Origin: Prochlorococcus sp. scB241_528O2 | GTDB lineage: Bacteria; Cyanobacteriota; Cyanobacteriia; PCC-6307; Cyanobiaceae | Length of the DNA: 64,000 nucleotides | Assembly (NCBI GenBank): GCA_000634115.1 | Contig: JFLJ01000113.1 | Span: 62,001 to 126,000, forward strand | Direction: 5' to 3' | Shown: piece after piece, positions 11,593-23,024 of the stretch | Position numbering within the stretch: position 1 is the first letter of the stretch | Layout of the letters: each line of letters opens with the position of its first letter | Made by a program: the position numbers and the translations under genes | The notes under the pieces: generated by a model | Database searches by the model: none | Seen by the model: the letters and a program-made list of their open reading frames with translations, nothing else | What the model was told of the DNA's origin: nothing

Positions 11593-11757
11593 ATGGAAAA
11601 TCCAAAAATTGCTTTAAAACAAATAATCTCTGACGATTTAATATCAATTGATAAAATCAAATGTTCAAAATGTGGAGGAGCAGGAAATTTTAAAACTCCT
11701 GAAAATTCAAGAAGAACTTGCTTGGTTTGTTTTGGTAAAGGCTACATAAACATTTAA
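11593..11757 (+). CDS. Small DnaJ-type zinc-finger protein
   Basis: Manual translation (not in ORF track): MENPKIALKQIISDDLISIDKIKCSKCGGAGNFKTPENSRRTCLVCFGKGYINI, 54 aa; CxxCxGxG ... CxxCxGxG. Confidence 0.75.
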   Translation: MENPKIALKQIISDDLISIDKIKCSKCGGAGNFKTPENSRRTCLVCFGKGYINI

Positions 11758-11854
11758 TAATTCAGAAAACATTAAGGTAAAAATATTTGTTTATTAATCA
11801 ATAGTACTTTTTATTAAAATTTAAACTAATCTTCTATTAGAAATTAATTTTTAA

Positions 11855-12109
11855 TTGGACCAATTTGCTGTAAAAGTTTTTGTAAGACTAAGACCCTCAG
11901 TTTTAGATCCAGCAGGCGAAGCTACTAAATCTGCCTCTATTAAACTTGGAGCCGAAGGAATAAAATCATTACGAATAGGAAAAATGATTGAATTAAAAAT
12001 AGAAGGTAATGGTGAAAACGAAGTAAGAGAAAAAATTGATTTATTGTGTGATAGGTTATTCGCAAATACTGTTATTGAAGATTATGAATATTCACTAGCA
12101 AAATTATAA
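11855..12109 (+). CDS. purS: Phosphoribosylformylglycinamidine synthase subunit PurS
   Basis: 84 aa; [24 protein letters not shown]; followed by purQ. Confidence 0.95.
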   Translation: MDQFAVKVFVRLRPSVLDPAGEATKSASIKLGAEGIKSLRIGKMIELKIEGNGENEVREKIDLLCDRLFANTVIEDYEYSLAKL

Positions 12110-12110
12110 G

Positions 12111-12776
12111 ATGGAAAATTTTACTGTAGGAGTTGTTGTCTTCCCTGGTTCTAATTGTGATCGTGATGTTTCATGGGCACTGGAAGGTTGTTTAGAAATA
12201 AGAACAAAATACTTGTGGCATGAGTCTTCAGATTTAAGCGATGTAGATGCAATAGTTTTGCCTGGAGGATTTAGCTATGGTGATTATTTAAGATGCGGAG
12301 CAATTGCGAGATTCTCTCCATTAATTAATGCTTTGGATGAGTTTGTTAAGAGCGGAAAAAGAGTATTAGGAATTTGTAATGGGTTTCAAATTTTGACAGA
12401 ATCTGGTTTTTTGCCTGGCGCCCTGGTTGCAAATAAAAATCTAAATTTCATCTGCGATGATGTTGAACTTGATATTGTTTCTTCAAAAGGAGGTTGGTTT
12501 TATAATAGAGATGAAAAACAAACTATTAAGTTACCAATAGCGCATGGGGAAGGAAGATATTATTGCGATTCTGATACTTTAAAAAAACTTGTAGATAATG
12601 AATTGATCGCTTTGAGATATAAGAATAACCCTAACGGATCTTCATTCGACATAGCAGGTATAACTAATGAACAGGGAAATGTTTTAGGTTTAATGCCTCA
12701 TCCAGAGCGTGCCTGCGACAAGGCAATTGGTGGAACTGATGGTCTCTTTACACTAAAATCATTAATATTGAAATAA
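12111..12776 (+). CDS. purQ: Phosphoribosylformylglycinamidine synthase subunit PurQ
   Basis: 221 aa; [46 protein letters not shown]. Confidence 0.97.
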   Translation: MENFTVGVVVFPGSNCDRDVSWALEGCLEIRTKYLWHESSDLSDVDAIVLPGGFSYGDYLRCGAIARFSPLINALDEFVKSGKRVLGICNGFQILTESGFLPGALVANKNLNFICDDVELDIVSSKGGWFYNRDEKQTIKLPIAHGEGRYYCDSDTLKKLVDNELIALRYKNNPNGSSFDIAGITNEQGNVLGLMPHPERACDKAIGGTDGLFTLKSLILK

Positions 12777-12808
12777 AAAAACCCCCAATTTTGGAGGCCT
12801 TTTTGTTT
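12777..12808. terminator. Putative bidirectional Rho-independent terminator between convergent purQ and class II fba
   Basis: aaaaaacccccaattttggaggcctttttg: CC(C)CCAA/TTGG(A)GG stem with A-run 5' and T-run 3'. Confidence 0.65.
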
Positions 12809-12822
12809 GATTAAGTAATGAC

Positions 12823-13896
12823 TTAAACAGTAGCTTTTACTTTTGGATCTAAATCACCTTTAGCGTAAAGATCTGCAAAATAATTTGTACTGTTTTGTTT
12901 AATCTTACTTGCTTGACCTTCGCACCAGAACTGCTTGTATCTATCAAGACAAACTTGCTTCATGTATTTTCGGGCAGGTTTGTTGAAATGTCTAGGGTCA
13001 AAGTTTGCTTTATCAGCAAATGCTGCCTCTCTAACCGCGGCAGTGAAAGCAAGCCTGTTATCGGTATCAATGTTAACTTTCCTGACTCCATTTCTTATTC
13101 CCTCTTGAATCTCTTCAACAGGAACTCCATATGTTTGAGGAATCTCACCACCATATTTATTAATGATATCTAACCATTCTTGAGGAACTGAACTAGATCC
13201 ATGCATTACAAGATGAGTATTTGGAAGTGCTTTATGTATTTCAGCAATTCTACTTATTGCAAGGACTTCTCCTGTAGGTTTTCTTGTGAATTTATAGGCA
13301 CCATGACTTGTACCTATAGCGATGGCTAAAGCATCAACTTTTGTTTTTGCAACGAAATCTGCAGCTTCTTCGGGGTCAGTCAAAAGCATATCTGTAGAAA
13401 GTTCACCTTCAAATCCATGACCATCTTCTGCTTCACCTTTTCCTGTTTCTAATGAACCTAAGCAACCCAATTCTCCTTCAACACTAACTCCAACTGAATG
13501 AGCAAAATCTACTACTTTTTTAGTAACTGCGACATTATATTCATAACTAGCTGGTGTTTTTGCATCTGCCTCTAGAGAACCATCCATCATTACTGATGTG
13601 AAACCATTTATTGCTGCTGAATAGCATGTTGATGGTTCGTTACCATGGTCCTGGTGCATTACGACTGGAATATTAGGATATGTTTCAGTTGCAGCAAGAA
13701 TAAGATGACGTAGGAAAATTTCTCCTGCATAACTTCTTGCCCCTCTTGAAGCTTGGAGTATTACAGGACTATCAGTCTCATAGGCTGCTTCCATAATTGC
13801 TTGAACTTGCTCAAGATTATTAACATTAAAAGCTGGAATACCGTAACCATTCTCAGCAGCGTGATCTAAAAGTAGTCTTAGTGGGACGAGGGCCAT
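12823..13896 (-). CDS. fbaA: Fructose-bisphosphate aldolase, class II
   Basis: 357 aa; [38 protein letters not shown]. Confidence 0.96.
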   Translation of the reverse strand: MALVPLRLLLDHAAENGYGIPAFNVNNLEQVQAIMEAAYETDSPVILQASRGARSYAGEIFLRHLILAATETYPNIPVVMHQDHGNEPSTCYSAAINGFTSVMMDGSLEADAKTPASYEYNVAVTKKVVDFAHSVGVSVEGELGCLGSLETGKGEAEDGHGFEGELSTDMLLTDPEEAADFVAKTKVDALAIAIGTSHGAYKFTRKPTGEVLAISRIAEIHKALPNTHLVMHGSSSVPQEWLDIINKYGGEIPQTYGVPVEEIQEGIRNGVRKVNIDTDNRLAFTAAVREAAFADKANFDPRHFNKPARKYMKQVCLDRYKQFWCEGQASKIKQNSTNYFADLYAKGDLDPKVKATV

Positions 13897-14043
13897 AATT
13901 AAAATAAGTTAGATGCTACATAAAGCATTTGTTTCAGAGAGTTTAGTATAAATAGGTATCAAATGTCACGTCATTAGATATACAAAATACTAAATTATAG
14001 AAACCTTTTTTATGGCCCTGAGTATATTTATTAGGTTTTTTAG

Positions 14044-15111
14044 TTAGTAAGTGTAGCCTGCAACAAATAATTGCTCATCAGAAGAAGGTTGAGATCCTGC
14101 TACATAAACACCTTTTGAAGCTTCAGAATTTGCTTGAGCTCTTGATATCAATGCCTTTTGACCTCCTTCTATATCACTGCCCTTCCAGGCCTTTAAGCAA
14201 GAGTGTTGTAAGGCTCTTCCATAGGAGAATGAAACGTTCCATAAAGCTTTCCTGTAAAGAGTGTTCATATTATTCAAATAAACGGATGCAGCCTCTTCAC
14301 TTAATCCTCCTGATAAGAATACTATTCCAGAAACAGATGCAGGAACGCATCTTTCCATAGTTCTAATTGTCATTTCAGCAACTTTCATAGGATCAGCCTT
14401 TGTTGGACAATCTGCTCCATTTACTGTCATAGAAGGTTTTAATAGTGTTCCTTCTAGAAAAACTCCATTTGTTTGACAGGCAATATAAACCTGTTTTATT
14501 ACTTCTTCTTGGACTTGAGCAGTTTTTTCAATAGTATGGTCGCCATCCATTAAGATTTCAGGTTCGATAATTGGGACCAAACCAGATTCTTGAACTGATC
14601 TTGCATACCTTGCTAATCCCCAAGCATTCTCTTGTATTGATAGTTTTGAAGGACAACCATCATTTGTTATCTGTAGTACTGCTCTCCACTTCGCAAATCT
14701 TGCCCCTTGTTCGTAATATTTTGCTGCTCTTTCAACTAACCCGTCTAGGCCAGAGCAAAAAGTTTCTACATTTCCTGCTCCAGGGAGTGGATTTAAACCT
14801 TTATCAACCTTTATACCTGGAATAATACCTAAGTCATTTAGTTTCTTAACCATTGAATCACCATCTAGGTGATTCTGATAAAGAGTTTCTTCGAAGAGGA
14901 TTGCTCCACTTATGTATTTCCCAAGCCCTTCTGTAGTAAAAAGCATTCCTCTATATGCCTTCCTATTATCTTCAGTATTTTCAACACCAATTCCAGCTAG
15001 TCTTTTCCCTACTGTTTTAGTGGATTCATCTACTGCTAATATCCCTTTGCCTTTAGAAGCTAGTAATTGAGCATTTTCTTTAAGCTCATTTTTGTAATAA
15101 TTTAAAGCCAT
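14044..15111 (-). CDS. Fructose-bisphosphate aldolase, class I
   Basis: 355 aa; GKGILAVDESTKTVGKRLAGIGVENTEDNRKAYRGMLFTT, IIEPEILMDGDH, FLSGGLSEEAAS. Confidence 0.96.
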   Translation of the reverse strand: MALNYYKNELKENAQLLASKGKGILAVDESTKTVGKRLAGIGVENTEDNRKAYRGMLFTTEGLGKYISGAILFEETLYQNHLDGDSMVKKLNDLGIIPGIKVDKGLNPLPGAGNVETFCSGLDGLVERAAKYYEQGARFAKWRAVLQITNDGCPSKLSIQENAWGLARYARSVQESGLVPIIEPEILMDGDHTIEKTAQVQEEVIKQVYIACQTNGVFLEGTLLKPSMTVNGADCPTKADPMKVAEMTIRTMERCVPASVSGIVFLSGGLSEEAASVYLNNMNTLYRKALWNVSFSYGRALQHSCLKAWKGSDIEGGQKALISRAQANSEASKGVYVAGSQPSSDEQLFVAGYTY

Positions 15112-15218
15112 TCTTTAATAATTAATTCAGTTCAATTGATTTTTCCAGAATATGAATAAAAAATAAAATTAATCTATTACTTTATAGGGTGATAATTGCT
15201 ACTTATATATGTATAGCC

Positions 15219-16316
15219 TTAAATTTTTATACTTAATCCGCTTTTCGATGATTCTCTTATTGCTTCGCAAACTTTATGACTGGCAAGTCCCTCCAACAAT
15301 CCTGGAATGATGGGTGTGTTATTAAAAATACTCTCAGCCCATAAATTTTGAATTCTCAAAACTGGAGCTATCCTGCCATCAGTCCATGTTTTCTCAAAAT
15401 TAAAATTTGAATCTGCAGGTAAATTTTGTATTTTATTTTCGTTGTTTGAATATTTCAAATTAAAACCATGTACATAATCTTTTTGGTTCTCGCTTTTAAG
15501 AATAAGTGAACCTTCGCTTCCATATATTTCTAAACTAAATCCTCTTCCATTTTTAGAAATCGATGATAAAGAAACCTGACATGGAATTAGATTTGATCTG
15601 TAGTTTGATATCTCTATGTTTGCTAGACAAACATCTTCGCTCGTAACATCAAATAATTCAGAGGAATTAGGCAATGGTCTTTTTTTAATTGATGTTGCTA
15701 ACTTGCCTGATACGTTTATTGCTTCTCCAAAAAACCAATTCAACATATCGAATGCATGAGTACCTAATGCGCCAATAACTCCTCCACCTTTTTCTTCCAA
15801 AGAATACCAATTCCAAGATCTTTTAGGGTCGGATCTGCTGCCCATTAACCAATCTAATTTGACTAAAAATATATCTCCTAATATATTTTCATCAATAAGT
15901 TTTTTTGTTTGAAGAAAAAGGGGTACTGCTCTATATTCGAAATCAACACATACGCTTAAGTTATTAATTAAAGTTATTCTCTGAAGCTCTTCAATTTCTG
16001 AGGAGGATAAAGCAACTGGTTTTTCTAGTAATAAATTTTTATTATTTTCAAGTGCTTCTTTCGCTAATTTAAATCTTGATTCAGGAGGAGTTGCAATTAT
16101 GATCCCATCAATTTCTGGAGATTTAATTAAGTCTTCCCAATTATCATAAAACTCTAATCCAGTTTCTTTTTCTAAAATCGATTTATACTTTTTTTCATAA
16201 TGATGAATAGCTACAGGAGTAAAATAATCCGACTCTTTTAATGCCTCTAAGTGAACTTTTTTGCCAAATCCTACTCCCGAGATGGCTATCTTTAATTTTT
16301 TGTTTTTAGTATTCAT
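15219..16316 (-). CDS. Gfo/Idh/MocA-family NAD(P)-dependent oxidoreductase
   Basis: 365 aa; GVGFGKKVHLEALKES Rossmann start, LLEKPVALSSSEIEEL (EKP motif). Confidence 0.92.
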   Translation of the reverse strand: MNTKNKKLKIAISGVGFGKKVHLEALKESDYFTPVAIHHYEKKYKSILEKETGLEFYDNWEDLIKSPEIDGIIIATPPESRFKLAKEALENNKNLLLEKPVALSSSEIEELQRITLINNLSVCVDFEYRAVPLFLQTKKLIDENILGDIFLVKLDWLMGSRSDPKRSWNWYSLEEKGGGVIGALGTHAFDMLNWFFGEAINVSGKLATSIKKRPLPNSSELFDVTSEDVCLANIEISNYRSNLIPCQVSLSSISKNGRGFSLEIYGSEGSLILKSENQKDYVHGFNLKYSNNENKIQNLPADSNFNFEKTWTDGRIAPVLRIQNLWAESIFNNTPIIPGLLEGLASHKVCEAIRESSKSGLSIKI

Positions 16317-16318
16317 AT

Positions 16319-16711
16319 TTATCCATTAATAAACTCTGAACAACTATTCTCAATAACAACATCTATTAGTTCGTCATTATTAGAATTTTGCCATTTTGAA
16401 TTAAATTGGTGAATTCCATTTATTGAAGTATCTTTATACTTTTTTTCATCGCAATTAATTCTCATTACATATAGTGATAACTCTCCATCATCATCGGAAT
16501 TAGTTGGATTTTTAAAGAACTTCGTTAGGACACTTATTTCACCATTTGAAAGTTGCTTAATACTTCCTCTATCAAGCCATTCTTTTCCATCATTATTCTC
16601 TTTTAAAAGAATCCAATCAACATTACCTATTGCATTTGAATAGGAAACAAAATTAAAAATGAAACATAAAAGAGTTAAAGAAAAATAAAATAAATTAGAA
16701 ATAATTTTCAT
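16319..16711 (-). CDS. Hypothetical exported protein
   Basis: 130 aa with N-terminal hydrophobic signal; tight spacing to neighbours. Confidence 0.55.
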   Translation of the reverse strand: MKIISNLFYFSLTLLCFIFNFVSYSNAIGNVDWILLKENNDGKEWLDRGSIKQLSNGEISVLTKFFKNPTNSDDDGELSLYVMRINCDEKKYKDTSINGIHQFNSKWQNSNNDELIDVVIENSCSEFING

Positions 16712-16712
16712 A

Positions 16713-17594
16713 TTATATTTTTGCTTCTGTAAGTTCTTTTACACCGTGGATCTTTAAAATTTTGGTCAAAGTATCCTTCAGATCGTTTCTTTTCACTATT
16801 ACATCAACAAAACCATGCTCTAGTAGATATTCAGCTGTTTGAAAATTATCAGGCAATTTTTCTCTTAATGTTTGCTCAATTACTCTTCTTCCCGCAAACC
16901 CAATGAGAGCTTTTGGTTCCGCTAAAATTAAATCGCCTAACATCGCGAAACTAGCTGTTACCCCTCCTGTGGTTGGATGAGTTAATAAGGGCATATATAG
17001 AAGATTTTTTTCCTTATGTTTTTTAAGTGCTCCTGATATTTTTGCCATCTGCATGAGACTTAACATGCCTTCTTGCATCCTTGCGCCTCCTGATGCGCAA
17101 ACAACCAGAATTGGGTATTTTTCTATAGTTGCTCTCTCAATAAGTCTTGTTATTTTTTCACCAACTACAGAACCCATTGATCCCCCCATAAATCTAAAAT
17201 CCATAACAGCTAATGCTAAAGGCATTGAATTTACAGAACAGAAACCTGTTTTAACACCATCTCTTAAACCTGTACCTGCTTGACTCTCTTTAATTCGATC
17301 TGCATAAGACCTTCTATCTTTGAATCCTAAAGGATCTGTAGGACTTAATGAACTATCAAACTCTTTAAATGAATTTTTATCAGCAATTATGTTTATCCTT
17401 TCATCGCTATTTATCCTATTGTGGTGTCCACAATTACTACAAACATTGAAATTTGAAATCAGGTCTTTTCTGTATGCTACTTGTGAACATTCTGGGCATT
17501 TAACCCACAAGCCATCAGCTTCGTCAGTATCTTGAGAAACTTTCCCAACAAATTGATCTTTACGCCTTGCGGCAAACCAGTCGATTAATGACAC
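16713..17594 (-). CDS. accD: Acetyl-CoA carboxylase carboxyltransferase subunit beta
   Basis: 293 aa; zinc finger [44 protein letters not shown]. Confidence 0.97.
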   Translation of the reverse strand: MSLIDWFAARRKDQFVGKVSQDTDEADGLWVKCPECSQVAYRKDLISNFNVCSNCGHHNRINSDERINIIADKNSFKEFDSSLSPTDPLGFKDRRSYADRIKESQAGTGLRDGVKTGFCSVNSMPLALAVMDFRFMGGSMGSVVGEKITRLIERATIEKYPILVVCASGGARMQEGMLSLMQMAKISGALKKHKEKNLLYMPLLTHPTTGGVTASFAMLGDLILAEPKALIGFAGRRVIEQTLREKLPDNFQTAEYLLEHGFVDVIVKRNDLKDTLTKILKIHGVKELTEAKI

Positions 17595-17737
17595 AATGTT
17601 ACCTGTTTTTTTCTATTTAAATCTAAATACGGTACTTTTATCAAGAAAGATATATAAAAATTTGAGATTCTATAGATGACAAAATCCTTGAAGTTTAATG
17701 ATAAATATAATGATTTGAGTTGATAATCGAAAATTAA

Positions 17738-18637
17738 TTATCCTTTATTTTTCTCTTCAATCATTTTATGAATTATTGGAGTAAGAATTAGTTCCATTGC
17801 GAAACCCATTTTCCCACCATTTACAACGATACTTGTTGGACTTGACATAAATGAATCGTGAATCATTCCAAGTAAGTATTGAAAATCAATTCCCCATTTT
17901 TCTCTAGCCCCTTTTCTGAAATGTATGATCACAAAGCTCTCATCAGGAGTTGGGATATTTCTACATATGAAGGGATTAGATGTGTCAATTGTTGGAATTC
18001 TTTGAAAATTAATATCGGTTTTACTGAATTGTGGACAAATGTGATTTATATAATCAGGCATTCTTCTCAAAATAGTATCCACAATTGTTTCAGCTGAGTA
18101 ACCTCTTTCTGCATTATCTCGATGTATTTTTTGAATCCACTCTAAATTTGTTATTGGGACAACGCCAACAAGTAAATCAGCGTAAGATGCTACATTATAC
18201 CCTTCACCTTCTACACCACCATGTAAACCTTCATAAAAAAGTACGTCTGTCCCTTTAGGAATATCTTCCCATGGAGTAAATTGACCTGGTTCTAGAGATG
18301 TTCCAAGTCTTGTATTATGTTCATCTGCTTCCTCTGGACTATGTAGATAATATCTTTTCTTACCCCCTCCAGTTTCACCATAGATTTTAAAAAGTTCTTC
18401 TAGCTTGTCAAAAAGATTAGCTTCTGGTCCAAAGTGAGAAAAATTTTCGCCTTTTGAAAGTGCTTCCGCCATAGCTTTTTTCATAGGCATTCTTTCAAAC
18501 CTGTGGTAACTATCACCTTCTACAACTGCTGGAACAATATCTTCTCTGGCAAAAATATGCTCAAAGGCTCGTTTTACGGTACTTGTTCCTGCTCCTGAAG
18601 ATCCTGTTACAGCAACTACTGGATGACGTTTTGACAT
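17738..18637 (-). CDS. prk: Phosphoribulokinase
   Basis: 299 aa; PVVAVTGSSGAGTSTVKRAFEHIF, EGDSYHRFER, YEGLHGG. Confidence 0.92.
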   Translation of the reverse strand: MSKRHPVVAVTGSSGAGTSTVKRAFEHIFAREDIVPAVVEGDSYHRFERMPMKKAMAEALSKGENFSHFGPEANLFDKLEELFKIYGETGGGKKRYYLHSPEEADEHNTRLGTSLEPGQFTPWEDIPKGTDVLFYEGLHGGVEGEGYNVASYADLLVGVVPITNLEWIQKIHRDNAERGYSAETIVDTILRRMPDYINHICPQFSKTDINFQRIPTIDTSNPFICRNIPTPDESFVIIHFRKGAREKWGIDFQYLLGMIHDSFMSSPTSIVVNGGKMGFAMELILTPIIHKMIEEKNKG

Positions 18638-18726
18638 TTTTAAAAAATAATATCTAATGATTCTGACAGGTCATATGCCAACTTTATGTTCAACTTAAAA
18701 ATATTTTTTTATTTATTAATTTTTTT

Positions 18727-19800
18727 TTAAATTTCATCAATTATTTTATCCCCGATCTCGCTACAAGATAATACTTCGGAAGATCCATCAGCTAAATCTA
18801 CTGTTCTAAATCCTTTTGATAAGACCTTATCAACAGCATTTTCTAAACTTTCTGCGGCTTCTTCTTCATTTAATCCAATCTTTAACATCATTGAAGCAGA
18901 TAAAAGCATTGCTATAGGATTTGCTATGTTTTTACCAGCTATATCAGGAGCTGAACCATGAACAGGTTCAAAAACTCCTGGACCATTATTGTTTAGAGAG
19001 GCTGATGGAAGCATACCAATAGAACCAGTTAACATTGCGGCTAAATCGCTTAAAATATCACCAAATAAATTACTAGTTAAAATTACATCAAATTGACTAG
19101 GATCTCTAACTAATTGCATCGCTGCATTATCAACGTACATATTGCTTAAAGATATATTTTTATATTTTGACGTGATATTTAAAACTGTATCTCTCCACAA
19201 TTGACTAACCTCTAGAACGTTTGATTTATCCACAGAACATATTTTTTTATTTCTTTGGTTAGCAATTTTTATTGCTATTTCAGTTATTCTCTCTATTTCG
19301 GCAGAATCATAAACCATCGTATTGAAAGCTTTTGGGATTTTTGTATTTGTTATATTTCCTCTAGGTTTACCAAAATAAATTCCCCCTATTAATTCTCTTA
19401 CAACAATAAGATCTACATTCTCAACTATTTCTTTTTTTAATGTACTTGCATCTAAGAGAGATTTTCTTATTTTGACAGGTCTGATATTTGCGAAAAGGTT
19501 TAGGGCAGATCTTAACTTTAGTAACCCACTTTCTGGTCTTAATTCTCTCGCTAGAGAGTCATATTTAATATCTCCAACACATGCTAAAAGTACCGCATCA
19601 CTTTTTTTGCATTGATCTAGTGTCTCATCTGGAGCAGGATTGCCATATTTTTCATAAGCTATCCCTCCAAATAATTTTTCAAGAATCTCAATATCGAAAT
19701 TATAATTTTTTGAAAGCTTTTTTAAAACTTTTTTTGAAACTTCTGAAATCTCTGGCCCAATTCCATCTCCTGACAATAAAACTATCTTATGCTTATTCAT
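18727..19800 (-). CDS. leuB: 3-isopropylmalate dehydrogenase
   Basis: 357 aa; LLSGDGIGPEI, RELIGGIYFGKPRG, PVHGSAPDIAGKNIANP. Confidence 0.97.
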   Translation of the reverse strand: MNKHKIVLLSGDGIGPEISEVSKKVLKKLSKNYNFDIEILEKLFGGIAYEKYGNPAPDETLDQCKKSDAVLLACVGDIKYDSLARELRPESGLLKLRSALNLFANIRPVKIRKSLLDASTLKKEIVENVDLIVVRELIGGIYFGKPRGNITNTKIPKAFNTMVYDSAEIERITEIAIKIANQRNKKICSVDKSNVLEVSQLWRDTVLNITSKYKNISLSNMYVDNAAMQLVRDPSQFDVILTSNLFGDILSDLAAMLTGSIGMLPSASLNNNGPGVFEPVHGSAPDIAGKNIANPIAMLLSASMMLKIGLNEEEAAESLENAVDKVLSKGFRTVDLADGSSEVLSCSEIGDKIIDEI

Positions 19801-19828
19801 TTAAATTTTTGTTTAATAGAACAATAAA

Positions 19829-20863
19829 TTATTGCTTGTCTAATTGTCTAAGTTTTTTTGCTAATTCCGGTAATTTTTTAAATATACTTGAACTCCTAAG
19901 CCATGATTTATTTTCCATCGCAGGGAAACCACTAATTACCTTGCCATCTTCTATATCACAATGGATCCCGCATTTTGAACTAGCTATGACATTATTCCCA
20001 ACTTTTACTCTATTATTAACTCCTACTTGCCCTGCTAAAATAACACCATTTCCGATATTTGCTCCTCCAGCGATACCAACTTGAGCTGCAAATGCGCAAT
20101 TCTTACCAATTTTAACTCCGTGACCTATCTGTACTAAATTATCTAACTTTGTACCCTCATCAATAAAAGTAAATCCTACTGCTGGTCTATCAATACAACA
20201 ATTCGTTCCAATTTCAACAAAACTCATTATTTTAACGCCACCTTTCTGAGGCATCTTTACCCATTTGCCATCTTTAGGGATAAATCCAAATCCTTCTGAT
20301 CCAATAACAGAATTTGAATTAATTACACAATTATTTTCTAGAGTGGTATTTTCGTAAATAACACAATTTGGATGAATTATATTATTATCTCCTATTTGAA
20401 CATTGCCTAAAATTGATGATCCAGGAAGAATATGATTATTGTCACCAATTAAAGTATTTTCTCCAATATAGACATTAGGTCCAATATGGCAATCTGCTCC
20501 AATTATTGCTGTTTTATCTATAACCGCTGAAGGGTGAATTCCTGTTTTTAAATTGATAGTTTTATATAAACAATTCAATACTTCTGCAAAAGCAATTCTT
20601 GGATTTTTAACGACTATGTTTGATATATTGAGTTTCTTTAGCGCACTAACGATTTCATCGTTGTTTGTAGTTATTATTGCTGATGCTTGAGTTTGATCTA
20701 ATTTTTCTTTAAGAGTATTATTTTCTTCTAAAAAAGATATTTGATGGTTAACTGCAACATCTAATGAGGCAGCATCATCTATATTTAAATCTTCATAAAT
20801 ATTAGCACTAATAAAATTTGAATTTCCTTTTTTTATTAGATCAACTAAATCACTTAAAAGCAT
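19829..20863 (-). CDS. lpxD: UDP-3-O-(acyl)glucosamine N-acyltransferase
   Basis: 344 aa; hexapeptide-repeat (IGxNxxIG) acyltransferase with LpxD-type N-domain. Confidence 0.93.
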   Translation of the reverse strand: MLLSDLVDLIKKGNSNFISANIYEDLNIDDAASLDVAVNHQISFLEENNTLKEKLDQTQASAIITTNNDEIVSALKKLNISNIVVKNPRIAFAEVLNCLYKTINLKTGIHPSAVIDKTAIIGADCHIGPNVYIGENTLIGDNNHILPGSSILGNVQIGDNNIIHPNCVIYENTTLENNCVINSNSVIGSEGFGFIPKDGKWVKMPQKGGVKIMSFVEIGTNCCIDRPAVGFTFIDEGTKLDNLVQIGHGVKIGKNCAFAAQVGIAGGANIGNGVILAGQVGVNNRVKVGNNVIASSKCGIHCDIEDGKVISGFPAMENKSWLRSSSIFKKLPELAKKLRQLDKQ

Positions 20864-20882
20864 TTTTCAGTTTTAATTTTTT

Positions 20883-21965
20883 CTAAGAGAGAGCAAGAAC
20901 ATCTCTGTGGACGACAATTATCGAGGAGTTGTTATTTTCTTTATTATTTAAGATACTTCTTAATTTGTCACTACTTATTGATACTAAACCTTTTGCAACT
21001 TCTTTATTATTTGAATTTACGATTTTAACTGCCTGATTAACCGTAAAGTTTCCTTCTACATTCTTAACACCAACCGCTAAAAGTGAGGCACCTTTTTTTT
21101 TAATTGCAAAAGAGGCTCCATCGTCTAAAGTGATTTTCCCTACTGTTTGAATTGCATGTGAAAGCCAACTTTTTTTGTTTCCTATAGGTTTTTCTACTGG
21201 ATAGAATAGAGTTCCAATTTTATTATCATTAAAAATTTCAATTAAATTTTTTTTATTCGTTCCATCAACTAGTTGGACTTCAACTCCACCTTTTGTTGCT
21301 ATTTCTGCAGAAATTAGTTTTGTAGAAATTCCTCCTGTACCCCATTCTTTATTTGAGTTTTGAGTGTTTTTATTTTTAATTTCTTTTAATTCACTATTAT
21401 GAACCTCTTTAATAGGATGCGCATCTTTATTCTTCCTTGGATCTTTGGAATATAGGTTTTCAATGTCGGTCAATAAAATAAGCTTATTAGCATTTATAGC
21501 TAAGGCAACTAAGGCAGAGAGGGTGTCATTATCTCCATATTTAAGCTCTTCATTTGCCACCGTATCATTTTCATTTACTATTGGAATAACATTCAAATCG
21601 ATTAATTTTCTTAAGGTTTTAGAGGCGTTATTGAATGATTCTCTCGAATTAAAGTCAGCTTTCGTGATTAAAATTTGAGCAATATTGTGACCTAATTTAT
21701 TAAATACTTTATCGTATAAAGACATTAAATTAACTTGACCTACTGCAGCAGTGGCTTGAAGGATACTTAAATCATTAGGTCTCTTTTTAATATTTAATTT
21801 TTGGCAACCTAATCCAACGGCTCCACTAGTTACTAAAACCAATTTGTTTCCTTTTAAAAGAAAACTTGTAAAGGATCTACAAAGGTTCTCAATAACTTCT
21901 TCGGTAGATACTTCTTCTGTTCCTCTTAAGATACTAGTACCAATTTTTATAACCCAGGTTTTCAT
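20883..21965 (-). CDS. proB: Glutamate 5-kinase
   Basis: 360 aa; [46 protein letters not shown]-terminal PUA-like region. Confidence 0.96.
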   Translation of the reverse strand: MKTWVIKIGTSILRGTEEVSTEEVIENLCRSFTSFLLKGNKLVLVTSGAVGLGCQKLNIKKRPNDLSILQATAAVGQVNLMSLYDKVFNKLGHNIAQILITKADFNSRESFNNASKTLRKLIDLNVIPIVNENDTVANEELKYGDNDTLSALVALAINANKLILLTDIENLYSKDPRKNKDAHPIKEVHNSELKEIKNKNTQNSNKEWGTGGISTKLISAEIATKGGVEVQLVDGTNKKNLIEIFNDNKIGTLFYPVEKPIGNKKSWLSHAIQTVGKITLDDGASFAIKKKGASLLAVGVKNVEGNFTVNQAVKIVNSNNKEVAKGLVSISSDKLRSILNNKENNNSSIIVVHRDVLALS

Positions 21966-22456
21966 TTTATAAAAAGAGAAATTAATTTTTCTATTGTCAA
22001 AGTTAAATTAAATTTAATTGGCAAGCCATTTCTCTTTAATCGCTTAACTAATATTGTTTTTATATTACATCTATTCCCAACAATAATATCTGTGAAAATC
22101 CTATCACCAATTATTGCTATATTTTTTGATTCGCAACCAACTTCGTTAATAGCTGACAATGTAACTTTCTTTCTAGGTTTTGAAGCATTATATTTGTATT
22201 TTAATTTTAATTCGTTTGCTATTTTTGAGATTCTTTTTTTTGATGGATTATTACTTATTAGATATAAGGAGAAAAGTTTTTTAGAATCAATTATCCAATT
22301 TTGTACATCTTTTGGAATCTTGGTTGAGTTTCTATTCACTAAAGTTCCATCAACGTCAATTAGTAAACAATGAATTCCTTTTTTTTGTAATACAGATTGA
22401 GATATTTCATATATTGGTAAATTTGAATCCCAATGTACTTTTAGGATGGATCTCAT
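21962..22456 (-). CDS. YqeG-type HAD (subclass IIIA) phosphatase
   Basis: 164 aa; [33 protein letters not shown]; overlaps proB by 4 nt. Confidence 0.88.
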   Translation of the reverse strand: MRSILKVHWDSNLPIYEISQSVLQKKGIHCLLIDVDGTLVNRNSTKIPKDVQNWIIDSKKLFSLYLISNNPSKKRISKIANELKLKYKYNASKPRKKVTLSAINEVGCESKNIAIIGDRIFTDIIVGNRCNIKTILVKRLKRNGLPIKFNLTLTIEKLISLFIK

Positions 22457-22461
22457 TTATT

Positions 22462-22998
22462 TTAGGAATTACTTTTTTCAAGCTCAGATTCAATCAAAGG
22501 TTGAATTTTATCAAACTCATCATCTTCAATTAATAAGGCCCCTTTGTCTTTTAATTTTCCTACAATAAAAAAAGGATCTAGTGGAATATATAAGCCATAT
22601 TCTTGGTCAAAAAGATTAAAGTTAACAAGCAATTCAAAACTCTCGCTATCATCATCAATGTAATCTTCTTCTAATTCATCATAAATTGGTTCTTCAAGCT
22701 CCCCCGATACTGTTAATGTTACTGCAGATCTTATAAGTCTTAAATCATGTTCTTGAAGAACGGCTTCAGCATTTTTTAGTATTTGTTCATTCTTATCTAT
22801 TTTTTCAATTAATTCAGGTTCATCTTTATCATTTATTTTAAAGAGACTTACTGGAGTATCAACTGGCGTTAATAAAGCATATTCTTCTCCCTCAATAATT
22901 ATTATTTGTTCAAGATAACAAAATAAATCGTTTCCATTTGAGTCATTCAATATTAGTGTCTGCGCATCATAATTATCATTTGATTTGGTTTCTTGCAT
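22462..22998 (-). CDS. DUF3727-type conserved cyanobacterial protein
   Basis: 178 aa acidic protein upstream of YqeG. Confidence 0.65.
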   Translation of the reverse strand: MQETKSNDNYDAQTLILNDSNGNDLFCYLEQIIIIEGEEYALLTPVDTPVSLFKINDKDEPELIEKIDKNEQILKNAEAVLQEHDLRLIRSAVTLTVSGELEEPIYDELEEDYIDDDSESFELLVNFNLFDQEYGLYIPLDPFFIVGKLKDKGALLIEDDEFDKIQPLIESELEKSNS

Positions 22999-23024
22999 TT
23001 AAAATTATCTAATTCATTTTAATA

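Noticed and set aside
19581-20084. 167-aa plus-strand ORF
   Set aside because: Lies antisense to leuB start and lpxD, both strongly supported; the translation is low-complexity and matches no family
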